Shown here: one piece after another, positions 1 through 8,368 of the stretch | Layout: each line of letters begins with the position of its first letter | Position numbering within the stretch: position 1 is the stretch's first letter | Assembly (NCBI GenBank): GCA_963605415.1 | Contig: CAVCUL010000011.1 | Location: 3,484-67,483, forward strand | Direction of reading: 5' to 3' | DNA: 64,000 bases | Origin: CAG-217 sp963605415 | GTDB taxonomy: Bacteria; Bacillota; Clostridia; Oscillospirales; Acutalibacteraceae | Notes under the pieces: generated by a model | The model's database searches: none | What the model was told of the DNA's origin: nothing | Seen by the model: only the letters and a program-made list of their open reading frames with translations | Program-made: the position numbers and the translations under genes

Positions 1-643
1 GCAAGTAGCAGTTGCCGCTGTACATCACATACTGCCAGTCCCCCTCCCGGAAGTAGCAGGCGCCCTCAATGGTGTGCCAGTGCTGGCCCTTCTTGTACCG
101 ATCCCGGCGGAAGATCTCCTCATCCAGGGTGGGCACCACCACCGGCACCGGGTGACCAGACGGAGTGTACGGGTCCAGCATCTTATCCACCACAATATAA
201 GTGCCGATCCGGTCGCCCTCAAAAGTGTTGGTGGAATAGAACAAATACAGACCGCTCTCGTTCTGCACAATCTGAGAATCAATGGAAAAAGGGTGCAGGA
301 TCTGCTTTTCCTGTCCAAAGGGGCCAAGGGGATTGTCCGCCCGGCTGACAAACAGTGCCTCCCGGTGACCGCCCTGGTCCGGGGTGTCGCCAAAGAACTC
401 ATAAGAACAATACATATAAAATGTGCCGTCCAGCTCAATCACGCTGGGCGCCCAAAAGCTGTGCTCCCCGGGCACGGTAAACACCATACCGTGGAACTGC
501 CAGCCGGTGAGCAGATCGTCCGAACTGTACGCATAAATGCCGTCATCGCCGGTGGTATAAATGTAATATCGTCCGCCGCTCTCCAGGATAAACGGATCGG
601 CCTGGCCGATATAATTCTCTTTTTTCGTCTCTAACAACTGCAT
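1..643 (-). CDS. Glycoside hydrolase family 43 enzyme, C-terminal end outside the window
   Basis: The frame starts at the ATG at 643 behind an AGAAGGAG ribosome site and stays open for 214 codons to the window edge. It begins with the GH43 blade signature QADPFIL (general base Asp16). It also carries IDSQIV (Asp122, the pKa-modulating acid) and TIEGACYF (Glu194, the expected proton donor). This is the usual five-bladed propeller order, so an inverting arabinosidase, xylosidase or related exo-enzyme is likely; the substrate cannot be told. No signal peptide is seen, so it probably acts in the cytoplasm on imported oligosaccharides. A TATAAT box lies at 674-679 on this strand without a clear -35. 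Confidence 0.85.
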   Translation of the reverse strand, partial: MQLLETKKENYIGQADPFILESGGRYYIYTTGDDGIYAYSSDDLLTGWQFHGMVFTVPGEHSFWAPSVIELDGTFYMYCSYEFFGDTPDQGGHREALFVSRADNPLGPFGQEKQILHPFSIDSQIVQNESGLYLFYSTNTFEGDRIGTYIVVDKMLDPYTPSGHPVPVVVPTLDEEIFRRDRYKKGQHWHTIEGACYFREGDWQYVMYSGNCYL

Positions 644-806
644 AGGTGTGCTCCTTCTACAAAAATCAGCACCATTATACACGCTGGCACGGCCTTTGCC
701 TACCGGTGGGCGCCAAATTCTCAAAATTCAGTACAGTGCACAAAAAAATGTCAAAGATTTTATGCAATACAGCAGGAATCAGGCGGAATTTTGGCGCAAA
801 AATTCC

Positions 807-862
807 AAATGTCAACTTATTTTTACTTTTTAGTTGACATTTCTGTAAAATCAAGGCATAAT
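807..862 (+). promoter_or_regulatory. BirA-type biotin operator overlapping the bioY promoter
   Basis: A perfect 10-bp inverted repeat, AAATGTCAAC-N16-GTTGACATTT (807-842), matches the architecture of BirA boxes (half-sites like TTGTNAAC about 14-16 bp apart). The right arm contains the -35 TTGACA (834-839); after 17 bp follows CATAAT (857-862). Biotin-loaded BirA bound here would cover the -35 box and shut off bioY. Confidence 0.8.
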
Positions 863-891
863 AGTACAAAATTCCATGTGAGGTAAAAAGT

Positions 892-1452
892 ATGTCAGAA
901 ACAACCGCCGCTGCCGAAAGCAGCAAGAAGAAGAAAAAGCTCCGCACGGTAGATATTGCCTATATTGGTCTGTTTGCCGCACTGATCGCTGTGTGCGCCC
1001 AGATCGCCGTGCCTATGACCGTGTCCTTTACCATGCAGACCTTTGCCGTTTGCCTGTGCGCCGGGCTGCTGGGGTGGAAACGCTCCGCCGTGTCCGTGAT
1101 CGTGTACATTCTGTTGGGTATGGTAGGACTGCCCATCTTTACCGGGTTCAAAAGCGGCGTGGCAGCCATTACCGGCCCCACCGGCGGCTATATTGTCGGC
1201 TTTATTCTGACCGCCATGATCACCGGCGCTTTGGTGCAGAAATTCGGCCACAAGTTTTGGCAGCTGATCTTGTTTATGATCATCGGCCTGGCTGTGTGCT
1301 ACACCTTTGGCACGGTATGGTTTATCATTGCCTACAAGGCCACAGTAAAAACTGCGCTGGCCACCTGCGTGGTGCCCTTCCTGTTGCCGGAGTGCGGCAA
1401 GGTCCTGCTGGCCGCACTACTGACCAACCGACTGATCCGCTTTGTAAAATAA
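892..1452 (+). CDS. bioY: BioY biotin transporter, S component of an ECF transporter
   Basis: A 186-residue integral membrane protein with about six hydrophobic segments and the BioY hallmark ITGPTGGYIVGF near residues 90-101. BioY is the substrate-binding unit that captures biotin and works with the shared ECF energizing module (EcfA/A'/T), which is not in this window. The N-terminus carries an unusual lysine run (KKKKK) before the first helix. The start is fixed by the GAGGT site at 880-884. The gene is alone, between a BirA operator and a strong terminator, so biotin supply is its likely control. Confidence 0.93.
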   Translation: MSETTAAAESSKKKKKLRTVDIAYIGLFAALIAVCAQIAVPMTVSFTMQTFAVCLCAGLLGWKRSAVSVIVYILLGMVGLPIFTGFKSGVAAITGPTGGYIVGFILTAMITGALVQKFGHKFWQLILFMIIGLAVCYTFGTVWFIIAYKATVKTALATCVVPFLLPECGKVLLAALLTNRLIRFVK

Positions 1453-1470
1453 AACCGAACAACACAAAAA

Positions 1471-1505
1471 ACGCAAGGTGCGAAAAACACCTTGCGTTTT
1501 TTATT
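1471..1505 (+). terminator. Intrinsic terminator after bioY
   Basis: Stem ACGCAAGGTG / CACCTTGCGT with loop CGAAAAA, followed by TTTTTATT. It lies 18 bases after the bioY stop. Confidence 0.9.
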
Positions 1506-1695
1506 ATCCCTCTCTAAAATCCGGGCGAACAGACACATACGCCAGTATGACAAAGGCCAGAACGCAGATCGTCCATTGTTCCCAATCAAAAGCTGTGCCG
1601 CCACTCAGATAAAATCCTCAACAGAGCACCAACACCAAACGCAGCGCCACCACACCAAAGAACAAAGATTGCGTGTTCGTCTCGTTATCACAGGC
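1504..1695 (-). pseudogene. Possible remnant of a small membrane protein after putP
   Basis: Directly after the putP stop, and in the same frame, the minus strand encodes a hydrophobic stretch (SLFFGVVALRLVLVLC), an in-frame TGA at 1618-1620, then GFYLSGGTAFDWEQW and a second hydrophobic stretch (CVLAFVILAYVSV) to a stop at 1504. No ATG with a ribosome site precedes it. It looks like a two-helix small membrane protein that has lost its start and gained a nonsense codon. It could also be chance hydrophobic coding. Confidence 0.3.
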
Positions 1696-3222
1696 TTACT
1701 TCTCCGCTTTTACCGCGTCGTACTGCTCCAGCACATCTTTGTCCGGCGCAGGGGTGCACAGGGACACCACTACATTCACCAGCAGGCCAAACAAAAATGC
1801 CGGTAGCAGCTCGTAGATCTTCAGGATCGGTGCCAGGTCGGCAATGCAATACTTCCACAGGAACACCATCACCGCACCGGCGATCATACCGGCCACTGCG
1901 CCGTAGCGGTTGGAACGCCGCCAAAACAGCGCCAGCAGCACCACCGGGCCAAAGGACGCGCCAAAGCCCGCCCAGGCAAAGCTGACGATCTTAAACACGG
2001 AAGCGTTGGAATCCCATGCCATCAAAATTCCGACAACAGAAATACCCAGCAAGGTTGCCCGCGCCACAATCATCTTGGTTTTTGCAGACAGATTCAAATT
2101 CAGCAAATCGCCAAGAATGTTTTCACTGACACCAGAGGAGGCAGCCAGCAGCTGACTATCTGCTGTGGACATGGTACTGGCCAAAATACCGGCCAAAATC
2201 ACACCGGCCAGCAGTGCAGCCACCACCCCATGTTGCGACAGCAGGTTGGCGATCTGTACAATAATGGTCTCCTTATCCGCCAGGGCGCCCATAGCGCCGT
2301 TCTTCACCATAGCGGAGCCGACCACGCCGATCACCACGGCAATGAACATGGAGATCACCACCCAAACGGTAGCAATACGACGAGAAGTTTTCAACTTGCG
2401 GTCATCCTCGATAGCCATAAACCGCAACAGAATATGAGGCATACCGAAGTAACCCAAGCCCCAGGCGGCAGTAGACAGAATTTGCAGCAAGCTGTATGTA
2501 GCGGATTGTCCGCTGTCCGGATCATAGGTTGCGGTCATGGACAGGTAGCCGCTCATGCTCTGAGCATTCTCCACCACGGCGCCCACGCCGCCGGCCTTGG
2601 ACACGCCAAACACCAGCACCACCGCCAGCGCAATGCTCATAACCACGCTCTGCACCAAATCCGTGGTAGAGGCAGCGGTAAACCCGCCGGTCGCGGTATA
2701 GCCCACGATCACAATGGCGGAAATGATCATTGCCACATGGTAATCCATACCGAACAGGGTGCCAAACAGCTTGCCGCAGGCAGCAAAGCCGGAGGCGGTG
2801 TACGGCACAAAGAACACGATGATCAAAATGGCTGCCATAGCGGTTAAGATATGCTTTTTCTCCCCATAGCGGCGAGAGAAAAAGTCCGGCACGGTAATGG
2901 CGCCAATGCGGGCGGAATACCGGCGCAGACGGCGGGCCACCACCAGCCAGTTGATATAAGTGCCCACGCCCAGGCCAATGGCTGTCCACCCCGGGTCTGC
3001 AATACCGGTCAGGTAGGCAACGCCCGGCAAGCCCATCAGCAGCCAGCTTGACATATCCGACGCCTCGGCGCTCATGGCGGTGACCACCGGCCCCAGCCGA
3101 CGGCCGCCCAAATAGAAATCGTCCACCGTATTGTTGCGCTTGGAGCACAAAATACCAATGACCAACATACCAATCAGGTACACGGCGATGGAGATCAGAA
3201 TACAAACTTGTGCACTGGTCAT
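1696..3222 (-). CDS. putP: Sodium/proline symporter, PutP type (SSS family)
   Basis: A 508-residue transporter of the sodium:solute symporter family with about 13 hydrophobic segments. ASDMSSWLLMGLPG near residue 50 matches the sodium and proline site of PutP (Asp55, Met56 and Ser57 in E. coli), and ASTMSTADSQLLAAS near residue 340 holds the Ser/Thr pair that coordinates sodium. The start at 3222 is preferred over an upstream ATG because GGAGG lies at 3231-3235 and because family proteins begin here. Proline uptake for osmoprotection or Stickland metabolism is the expected role. It is transcribed alone from a promoter at 3285-3313. Confidence 0.9.
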   Translation of the reverse strand: MTSAQVCILISIAVYLIGMLVIGILCSKRNNTVDDFYLGGRRLGPVVTAMSAEASDMSSWLLMGLPGVAYLTGIADPGWTAIGLGVGTYINWLVVARRLRRYSARIGAITVPDFFSRRYGEKKHILTAMAAILIIVFFVPYTASGFAACGKLFGTLFGMDYHVAMIISAIVIVGYTATGGFTAASTTDLVQSVVMSIALAVVLVFGVSKAGGVGAVVENAQSMSGYLSMTATYDPDSGQSATYSLLQILSTAAWGLGYFGMPHILLRFMAIEDDRKLKTSRRIATVWVVISMFIAVVIGVVGSAMVKNGAMGALADKETIIVQIANLLSQHGVVAALLAGVILAGILASTMSTADSQLLAASSGVSENILGDLLNLNLSAKTKMIVARATLLGISVVGILMAWDSNASVFKIVSFAWAGFGASFGPVVLLALFWRRSNRYGAVAGMIAGAVMVFLWKYCIADLAPILKIYELLPAFLFGLLVNVVVSLCTPAPDKDVLEQYDAVKAEK

Positions 3223-3284
3223 AAACAGTACCTCCAAAAGAATTTGGCGCTTTGCAGCGGGTTCAGCACAAAGCAATACGGTTT

Positions 3285-3313
3285 ATAGTACCATTTTTTG
3301 TTGCTAATGTAAA
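3285..3313 (-). promoter_or_regulatory. Promoter of putP
   Basis: On the minus strand TTTACA (3308-3313), 17 bp spacer, TACTAT (3285-3290). It is placed about 60 bp before the putP start. Confidence 0.7.
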
Positions 3314-3369
3314 GTAGAAGTTCTGATTTCCCCCTTAGCCCTGCCAGTCCGACAGACTTTGAGAAAAAA

Positions 3370-3398
3370 TTGACAACTCGCCAATCTGTTGCTAAAAT
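3370..3398 (+). promoter_or_regulatory. Promoter of the acyltransferase gene at 3442
   Basis: TTGACA (3370-3375), 17 bp, TAAAAT (3393-3398). It lies back to back with the putP promoter. Confidence 0.75.
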
Positions 3399-3441
3399 AA
3401 GAGTATACTCTGTTTGCGTATACTCCTATGAGGCGAGGATT

Positions 3442-4545
3442 ATGGGGATTCAAATCAGCAAAAAGCAACAGACGCACATTCCGGAAATTGATATTGCTAA
3501 GGGATTGGGCATTTTGTCCGTCATACTGTATCATGCGTTGCCAGCGTCAGCCCTGCACACGGCGATAGGCGGATATGTCATGCCCTTGTTTTTTCTACTG
3601 GCCGGACTGGTGTTGCATAGGGAGCATCGTTTTTTGTTTGCTGTGTTTTGGAAAGAAAACACGCGTTTGCTTCTCTATTATATTCTGTTCAGCACCATCT
3701 ACCTGCTGTGCGGTGCCATAACCTGCTTGGCAGGTGGCGGCAGCTACAAAACGCTGGCACTGGACGGCATAGCCGCTTTGGTGGGGTGCGGATTTAATGT
3801 GCTGTGGTTCCTGAGCACCCTGTTTTTGGGCAAGCTGCTTTGCAGCCTGCTCACCGGCAGCCCGCTGCCCCGCTGGGCGCAGGGGTTGTTCCTGGCCGGG
3901 TTATTTTTACTGGCAGCCGGTGTGGGCAAATCGGTGGACTTTACTGCCCTGTCCGGCGTGCACCGGGTGCTGGGCATGGTAGGACTGACGGTCCTTCGCC
4001 CCATGGAAGCGGCCTTTTATCTGTTTATCGGCGTCCTGCTGCAAGGGGCGTTTCGTTCGTTGCGGGACCGGTGCGCCAAACCGGCAACGGCTGCCGCCTG
4101 CGGCATTGGTGGTGCTGTACTGACCGTCGGGTGCTGCCTGCTGGCGCAGGCAGCACCCCAGGATATGCACTATTTAACTGCCTCTCGCCCGATGCTGAGC
4201 TTGGCAGCGGCAACGCTGGGCTGTACAGGGATACTGGGTATCAGCCTGGGGCTGTGCCGAATTCGCATATCCGCCAAGGCTTTGGCATATTTTGGCATGC
4301 ATTCTCTGTATCTAATGGCCATTCACAATCAGCCCAATCTTTACGGTTGGCTGCAAAAGCTGGTCGCTGCCCTATGTACACATCTGCCCGCCCTTTATGC
4401 ATACCTTTTATTTTGGATCGTTCTGGTCTTTGCCTCCATGGCATTCATGCAGCTTACAGAGCCATGGCTGGATCCGGCAATTCGCATGCTGGCAAGCCGC
4501 TGCACACAGCGGATAAAAAGTAATGCCCCTGCAGAGCGCCCTTGA
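3442..4545 (+). CDS. Acyltransferase 3 family membrane protein
   Basis: A 367-residue protein with about ten hydrophobic segments. The N-terminal pattern EIDIAKGLGILSVILYHA carries the conserved His of the acyltransferase-3 (OafA/NodX-like) family. These enzymes move acyl groups, often acetyl, onto cell-surface sugars or other extracytoplasmic acceptors; the acceptor here is unknown. The start at 3442 follows an AGGCGAGG site and excludes 24 weak upstream codons. The stop overlaps the -35 box of the proS T-box promoter. Confidence 0.82.
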   Translation: MGIQISKKQQTHIPEIDIAKGLGILSVILYHALPASALHTAIGGYVMPLFFLLAGLVLHREHRFLFAVFWKENTRLLLYYILFSTIYLLCGAITCLAGGGSYKTLALDGIAALVGCGFNVLWFLSTLFLGKLLCSLLTGSPLPRWAQGLFLAGLFLLAAGVGKSVDFTALSGVHRVLGMVGLTVLRPMEAAFYLFIGVLLQGAFRSLRDRCAKPATAAACGIGGAVLTVGCCLLAQAAPQDMHYLTASRPMLSLAAATLGCTGILGISLGLCRIRISAKALAYFGMHSLYLMAIHNQPNLYGWLQKLVAALCTHLPALYAYLLFWIVLVFASMAFMQLTEPWLDPAIRMLASRCTQRIKSNAPAERP

Positions 4546-4570
4546 CTTTTGGGCATTGATTTGCTATGAT
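4542..4570 (+). promoter_or_regulatory. Promoter of the proS T-box transcript
   Basis: TTGACT (4542-4547), 17 bp, TATGAT (4565-4570). It overlaps the end of the upstream acyltransferase gene; transcription should start near 4577. Confidence 0.8.
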
Positions 4571-4576
4571 ACCAAG

Positions 4577-4822
4577 GTAACAGCAAGGACGAGAAACAGT
4601 ACTCCCCCACCCTGTGCAGAGAGAACAGGCGGTCGGTGCAAGCCTGGGCAGGCGGCGGAGGAACCCATCTTTGAGCTGTGCGCCGAACGCAAAGGCTATT
4701 AAGGCGCACCGGGAGCTCCCGTTACAGAGCGCGCAGAGTGCAGGCCCGGCCTGAATTTAGGTGGTAACACGGATCAATGATTCGCCCTAAACCGATCGTA
4801 CAGATCGGCTTAGGGCTTTATT
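4577..4822 (+). promoter_or_regulatory. T-box riboswitch, proline specifier, upstream of proS
   Basis: The leader has the T-box landmarks in order: GACGAGAAACAGTA at the base of stem I, the apical GGTGCAAGCC motif, GAACCCATC with the specifier codon CCC (Pro) at 4664-4666, and the T-box TTAGGTGGTAACACGG (4757-4772). UGGU in the T-box pairs with the ACCA end of uncharged tRNA-Pro. A terminator stem (4784-4816, GCCCTAA...TTAGGGC) followed by a T-rich run ends the leader. Uncharged tRNA-Pro should favour the antiterminator and switch on proS. Confidence 0.92.
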
Positions 4823-4839
4823 TTATGGAGGTTTTTTGT

Positions 4840-6543
4840 ATGAAACTGGAACACTTAGTTGGTGATCGCTTCAAGGAGCGCCCGGCAGACTGCCAGGTAG
4901 ACAGCCACGCCCTGATGGTGCGCGGCGGCTACATCAAGTATGTGGCCAACGGTATTTACTCCTCTTACCCGCCCTTGAAGCGGGTGCTGAAGAAGCTGGA
5001 GCAAATCATGCGGGAAGAGATGGACGCCATTGACGGCCAGGAAGTGCAGTTCCCGGTGGTGATGCCCGCCTCTCTGTGGGCGGAGTCCGGCCGCTATGAG
5101 AGCATCGGCAAGGAGCTGCTGCGCTTTACGGACCGCAACGGCGCCGATATGGTGCTGGGTATGACCCACGAGGAAGCTGCAGTGCAGCTGGTGCGGGAGT
5201 ACGCCGGCACTTACACCAAATATCCCTTTATGATCTATCAGATTCAAACCAAGTTCCGGGACGAAGCGCGCCCCAGAGCCGGGCTGATCCGTGTGCGTGA
5301 GTTCACCATGAAGGACGCCTACTCCTTCCACACCGGCCAAGAGGACCTGGACGATTATTACGAAAAGTGCCACAAGGCTTATGAGCGCATTTTTTCCCGC
5401 GCCGGTGTGCCGGAGGTGATCTCCGTTGCTTCCGACTCCGGTATGATGGGCGGCAGCGTGTCCCACGAGTTTATGCTGCTGACTCCCATTGGTGAGGACT
5501 CTATCGTGCTATGCGACGACTGCGGCTACAAGGCCAATATGGAGGCTGCCGAGTCGATCCTGGAGCCGGTGGAGAACGCCCCCTCCCAACCGCTGACCAA
5601 GGTGCACACCCCGGATATGCACACCATCGAGGATGTCTGCACCTATCTGCACGCCGATCCCAAGGACAGCGCCAAGGCCGTGGTGTACCAGACCAATAAT
5701 GAGGACAAGTATGTGGTACTGTTCCTGCGGGGCGACCTGGAAGTGAACGAGACCAAACTCACCAACTTCCTGGGTGAGGAGATCCACCCGGCGGTGATCA
5801 CCGAGGAATGCGGCCTGCACGCCGGCTTTATCGGCCCGGCCAACCTGAACGGCGACTTCACCGTGCTGTATGACCGCTCTTTGGAGGAGCGCAACAACCT
5901 ATGCGCTGGTGCCAACGAGACGGATTATCACTATACCGGCGTGGATATGCAGCGGGATGTGCCCGGTGCAGAGTACCACGATTTTGCCAAGGTGATCGAG
6001 GGCGGCATTTGCCCCTGCTGCGGCAAAAAAAGCATTCATATTTCCCGGGGCATTGAGGTGGGCAACATCTTCCAGCTGGGCAAGAAGTACACCGAGCCGA
6101 TGGGTATGACTTATACGGACCGGGACGGCAAGAGCCGGGTGCCGATCATGGGCTGCTACGGCATTGGCGTTGGCCGACTGGCCGCCGCCGTGTGCGAGGC
6201 GCACCACGATGATTACGGCCCCATTTGGCCCAAGGCCATTGCCCCCTGGCAGGTGCACCTGTGCGCCGTGCGTGCAGATAACGAGGAAGTGCGCGCCTTT
6301 GCAGACGATCTGTACAGCACCTTGCAGGCGAAAGGCGTAGAAGTGATCTACGACGACCGCTCTGTCAGCGCCGGCGTCATGTTCTCTGACGCAGACCTGT
6401 TGGGCGTGCCCCTGCGTGTGATTGTCAGCCCCCGAAACCTAAAAAACGGCGTGGTGGAGCTGACCGCCCGGGATAAGAGCTTCTCTGAGACTGCACCCAC
6501 CGCAGAAGCGGTAGACGCCATTTTGGCCAAGCTGGCAGAATAA
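4840..6543 (+). CDS. proS: Prolyl-tRNA synthetase, bacterial type with insertion domain
   Basis: A 567-residue class II synthetase that charges tRNA-Pro. Motif 2 is seen as TKFRDEARPRAGLIRVREFTMKD, motif 3 near GCYGIGVGRL, and the stretch between about residues 220 and 390 is the INS editing domain of bacterial-type ProS, which clears misacylated Ala-tRNA-Pro. The C-terminal anticodon-binding domain begins near IAPWQVHLC. The start at 4840 has GGAGG at 4827-4831 and lies beyond the T-box terminator. It is monocistronic and ends in a long terminator. Confidence 0.97.
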   Translation: MKLEHLVGDRFKERPADCQVDSHALMVRGGYIKYVANGIYSSYPPLKRVLKKLEQIMREEMDAIDGQEVQFPVVMPASLWAESGRYESIGKELLRFTDRNGADMVLGMTHEEAAVQLVREYAGTYTKYPFMIYQIQTKFRDEARPRAGLIRVREFTMKDAYSFHTGQEDLDDYYEKCHKAYERIFSRAGVPEVISVASDSGMMGGSVSHEFMLLTPIGEDSIVLCDDCGYKANMEAAESILEPVENAPSQPLTKVHTPDMHTIEDVCTYLHADPKDSAKAVVYQTNNEDKYVVLFLRGDLEVNETKLTNFLGEEIHPAVITEECGLHAGFIGPANLNGDFTVLYDRSLEERNNLCAGANETDYHYTGVDMQRDVPGAEYHDFAKVIEGGICPCCGKKSIHISRGIEVGNIFQLGKKYTEPMGMTYTDRDGKSRVPIMGCYGIGVGRLAAAVCEAHHDDYGPIWPKAIAPWQVHLCAVRADNEEVRAFADDLYSTLQAKGVEVIYDDRSVSAGVMFSDADLLGVPLRVIVSPRNLKNGVVELTARDKSFSETAPTAEAVDAILAKLAE

Positions 6544-6562
6544 ACACTCCCAACAACAGATG

Positions 6563-6617
6563 AACAACAAAGCCCTGGTACGAATCCGTTTGGATTCGTA
6601 CCAGGGCTTTGTTGTTT
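6563..6617. terminator. Bidirectional terminator between proS and cotJC
   Basis: A perfect 25-bp stem with a GTTT loop, ending in AACAACAAAG and CTTTGTTGTT, so both strands finish in T-rich tails. It separates the convergent proS and cotJC 3' end. Confidence 0.85.
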
Positions 6618-6619
6618 GC

Positions 6620-7129
6620 TTATTGATCAAATGACGGATTGGTCATATAGTAGTTTTTACTGTTCAGCTTGTCAGTGGCCACCCGCAGGCCCTCGCCAAA
6701 GCGCTGGTAATGGACAATTTCCCGCTCCCGCAGGAACCTGATGGGCTCAATAATATCCGGGTCATCGACCAAACGCAAGATGTTATCATAAGTGACTCGT
6801 GCCTTTTGCTCCGCAGCCATGTCCTCATTCAAATCCGCAATGGTATCGCCTTTTATTCCTATGCTGGCGGCGTTCCAAGGGGAGCCGCTGGCAGCAGTAG
6901 GATAAATACCTGCCGTGTGATCCACAAAATAAGCGGCAAAGCCCGGGTTCTCCTCAATTTGCTTATCCGTCAAGTTGCGAGTCAGCTGGTGCACCATGGC
7001 ACCGATCATTTCCAGGTGCCCCAGTTCCTCCACGCCGATATCCGTAAGCAAGCCTTTCAGCTCCGGGTACGGCATGGCGTACCGCTGGGATAAATAGCGC
7101 AGACTGGCACCCAGTTCCCCGTCCGGACC
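6620..7129 (-). pseudogene. cotJC: cotJC 3' part (manganese-catalase-like spore coat protein), split by the prophage
   Basis: The frame encodes residues 31-199 of a CotJC/manganese-catalase-like protein: PDGELGASLRYLSQRYAMPY, then EELGHLEMIG, DMAAEQKARVTYDN and REREIVHYQRFGEG, which keep the Glu and His ligands of the di-manganese site. Reading upstream, the frame hits TAG at 7133-7135 two codons beyond Gly31, and similarity ends exactly at the GG core (7128-7129). The missing N-terminus is found at 45252-45343. In Bacillus CotJC is a mother-cell coat protein. As it stands the gene cannot make a full product; excision of the prophage would restore it. Translation from the internal ATG at 7075 is possible but lacks a clear ribosome site. 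Confidence 0.93.
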
Positions 7130-7150
7130 TCTCTATTGCATTTGGATATA
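7107..7150. other. attL, left prophage junction
   Basis: cotJC coding sequence ends at CC 7128-7129 (GG on the gene strand) and phage sequence begins at 7130. Read on the gene strand, the phage half-site 7130-7150 is TATATCCAAATGCAATAGAG plus one base. It matches the right half-site at 45231-45251 in 18 of 21 positions, in inverted orientation. This is the symmetric attP expected for a large serine integrase. Confidence 0.88.
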
Positions 7151-7204
7151 TTGGTATATAAATAAACCGGGCAGTTGCTGATCTGACCGGTTAAATCTTG
7201 CGAC

Positions 7205-7714
7205 TCATGTATGCTTCTTCCTTGATCTGCAAACGCATCGACCGTTGTCGCCATGTTCTTCATCATACCAGATGATGTTGAATGTAGAACCTGTCAGCAT
7301 ACCATATATGCGTTTTCTCCCACCCAATCGTAATGACACAATTGACTCCGACTCAATCCGCCTTTGGGCTAAATATTTTTGTGCATCTGCATGCAAATCC
7401 GACAGAGAAATGCTGTGGTTTTGTTTTTTGGCGGCAATCAAAATATCGCTCCAAGTCATGCTCTCAAAGTCTTCCAACTTTGGAATAATTTCGTCCCAAA
7501 TATCCATTCCGACATGTTCAGAAGAAAAAGCCCAATGCGCTGTATCCCTAAAGCTAAAATTCCAAGATGGATTTTCAGAAAGGTAACTCTCTGGCTGAAC
7601 GATAGAGGCCGGTTGCTTCTTCGTATAAAAATCGCGGGCTGTAGGCTCTTTTTTGACTTGCAGCCCATTATAAGCGCACGCAGTACGCTTTTTCTTATGC
7701 TTCGAGCCCGCCAT
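7205..7714 (-). CDS. Putative toxin paired with a Panacea-domain antitoxin
   Basis: A 169-residue protein of unknown family, encoded directly after and overlapping by 20 bases the Panacea-domain gene. The N-terminus is lysine rich (MAGSKHKKKRTACAY). The C-terminus, LGGRKRIYGMLTGSTFNIIW followed by YDEEH, resembles the end of small toxins of other two-gene modules; that resemblance is my recollection and not proven. The start at 7714 is chosen because it overlaps the upstream stop and suggests translational coupling. Panacea proteins are known to neutralise many unrelated toxins, so gene order and overlap are the main support for the toxin role. Confidence 0.6.
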   Translation of the reverse strand: MAGSKHKKKRTACAYNGLQVKKEPTARDFYTKKQPASIVQPESYLSENPSWNFSFRDTAHWAFSSEHVGMDIWDEIIPKLEDFESMTWSDILIAAKKQNHSISLSDLHADAQKYLAQRRIESESIVSLRLGGRKRIYGMLTGSTFNIIWYDEEHGDNGRCVCRSRKKHT

Positions 7715-8132
7715 AATACAAAGCCATAGAGTCTTTGCTAATGATGTTAGAAGATCCCATACCCATAGGTACGCCACGCCGCGCAAGTTTCCAGGGATCT
7801 TCCATGTGCGTCAACTGACTCAACCATTGTGCTTCCTTATCCCCATAGAAATCCAGCACTTTATCAATGGAATCCTTTTGATTATCGGACAAACGGCTCA
7901 CATCGCCTTGCTCATCAGAAGCATGGACAACGAACTGCCCCTGCGTTTTGTGAAAAAGCTCGGGACATACAGGACCATTGGCCCAAGCCTCAAAATCCTC
8001 GTCAAATAGAGGTGCATCATCCCATACCAAAGACCACGCCTGTGCATAGTAACACAGCTTTTGTAATTTCATACTTGACATATCGCCATGCTTTTGCAGG
8101 ATATATGTTGCCACATCGAATACACTCAACAT
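7695..8132 (-). CDS. Panacea-domain (DUF4065, SocA/GepA-like) antitoxin
   Basis: A 145-residue protein with the DUF4065 pattern: DVATYILQKHGDMSSMKLQK, LCYYAQAW near residue 29, then FDEDFEAWANGPVCPELF. This domain occurs in SocA and in promiscuous antitoxins of type II modules. The ATG at 8132 has AAGGAG 8 bases upstream and is preferred to a GTG three codons earlier. A promoter lies at 8154-8182. The pair sits just inside attL, apart from the late operon, as expected for a cargo module expressed in the lysogen. Confidence 0.8.
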   Translation of the reverse strand: MLSVFDVATYILQKHGDMSSMKLQKLCYYAQAWSLVWDDAPLFDEDFEAWANGPVCPELFHKTQGQFVVHASDEQGDVSRLSDNQKDSIDKVLDFYGDKEAQWLSQLTHMEDPWKLARRGVPMGMGSSNIISKDSMALYYGGLEA

Positions 8133-8153
8133 CACAATCACTCCTTCACTTTT

Positions 8154-8182
8154 ATTGTAGCGATAGAGTACAAAAAAATCAA
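8154..8182 (-). promoter_or_regulatory. Promoter of the toxin-antitoxin pair
   Basis: Minus-strand TTGATT (8177-8182), 17 bp, TACAAT (8154-8159), about 22 bp before the antitoxin start. Confidence 0.7.
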
Positions 8183-8225
8183 CTATTTTTTAGAAAGCAC
8201 ACACTTGTTTATCAAATAAAATCAA

Positions 8226-8262
8226 AAAAGGCCGAACAGTCTTGTGAACTGCCCGGCCTTTT
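8226..8262 (-). terminator. Second terminator after the late operon
   Basis: Stem GGCCG...CGGCC with an inner CAGT/ACTG pairing and a minus-strand run TTTTTTGATTTT. It insulates the toxin-antitoxin promoter from late transcription. Nothing else is recognised between 8263 and 8333. Confidence 0.75.
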
Positions 8263-8333
8263 CTCACATGAGCTTTGTAGATAAAGCGCTCGATCTATCA
8301 TTGCTTGTTACAAAAGGCAGCTAAGCCTAACAC

Positions 8334-8365
8334 AGAAAGCCCACCGGATAACCGGTGGGCTTTCT
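8334..8365 (-). terminator. First terminator after the endolysin gene
   Basis: A perfect 14-bp stem AGAAAGCCCACCGG / CCGGTGGGCTTTCT with an ATAA loop, immediately after the endolysin stop. Confidence 0.85.
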
Positions 8366-8368
8366 GCT

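Noticed and set aside
1618..1620. In-frame TGA read as selenocysteine or tryptophan
   Set aside because: No SECIS-like hairpin follows, TGG is used for Trp everywhere, and the frame lacks a start codon.
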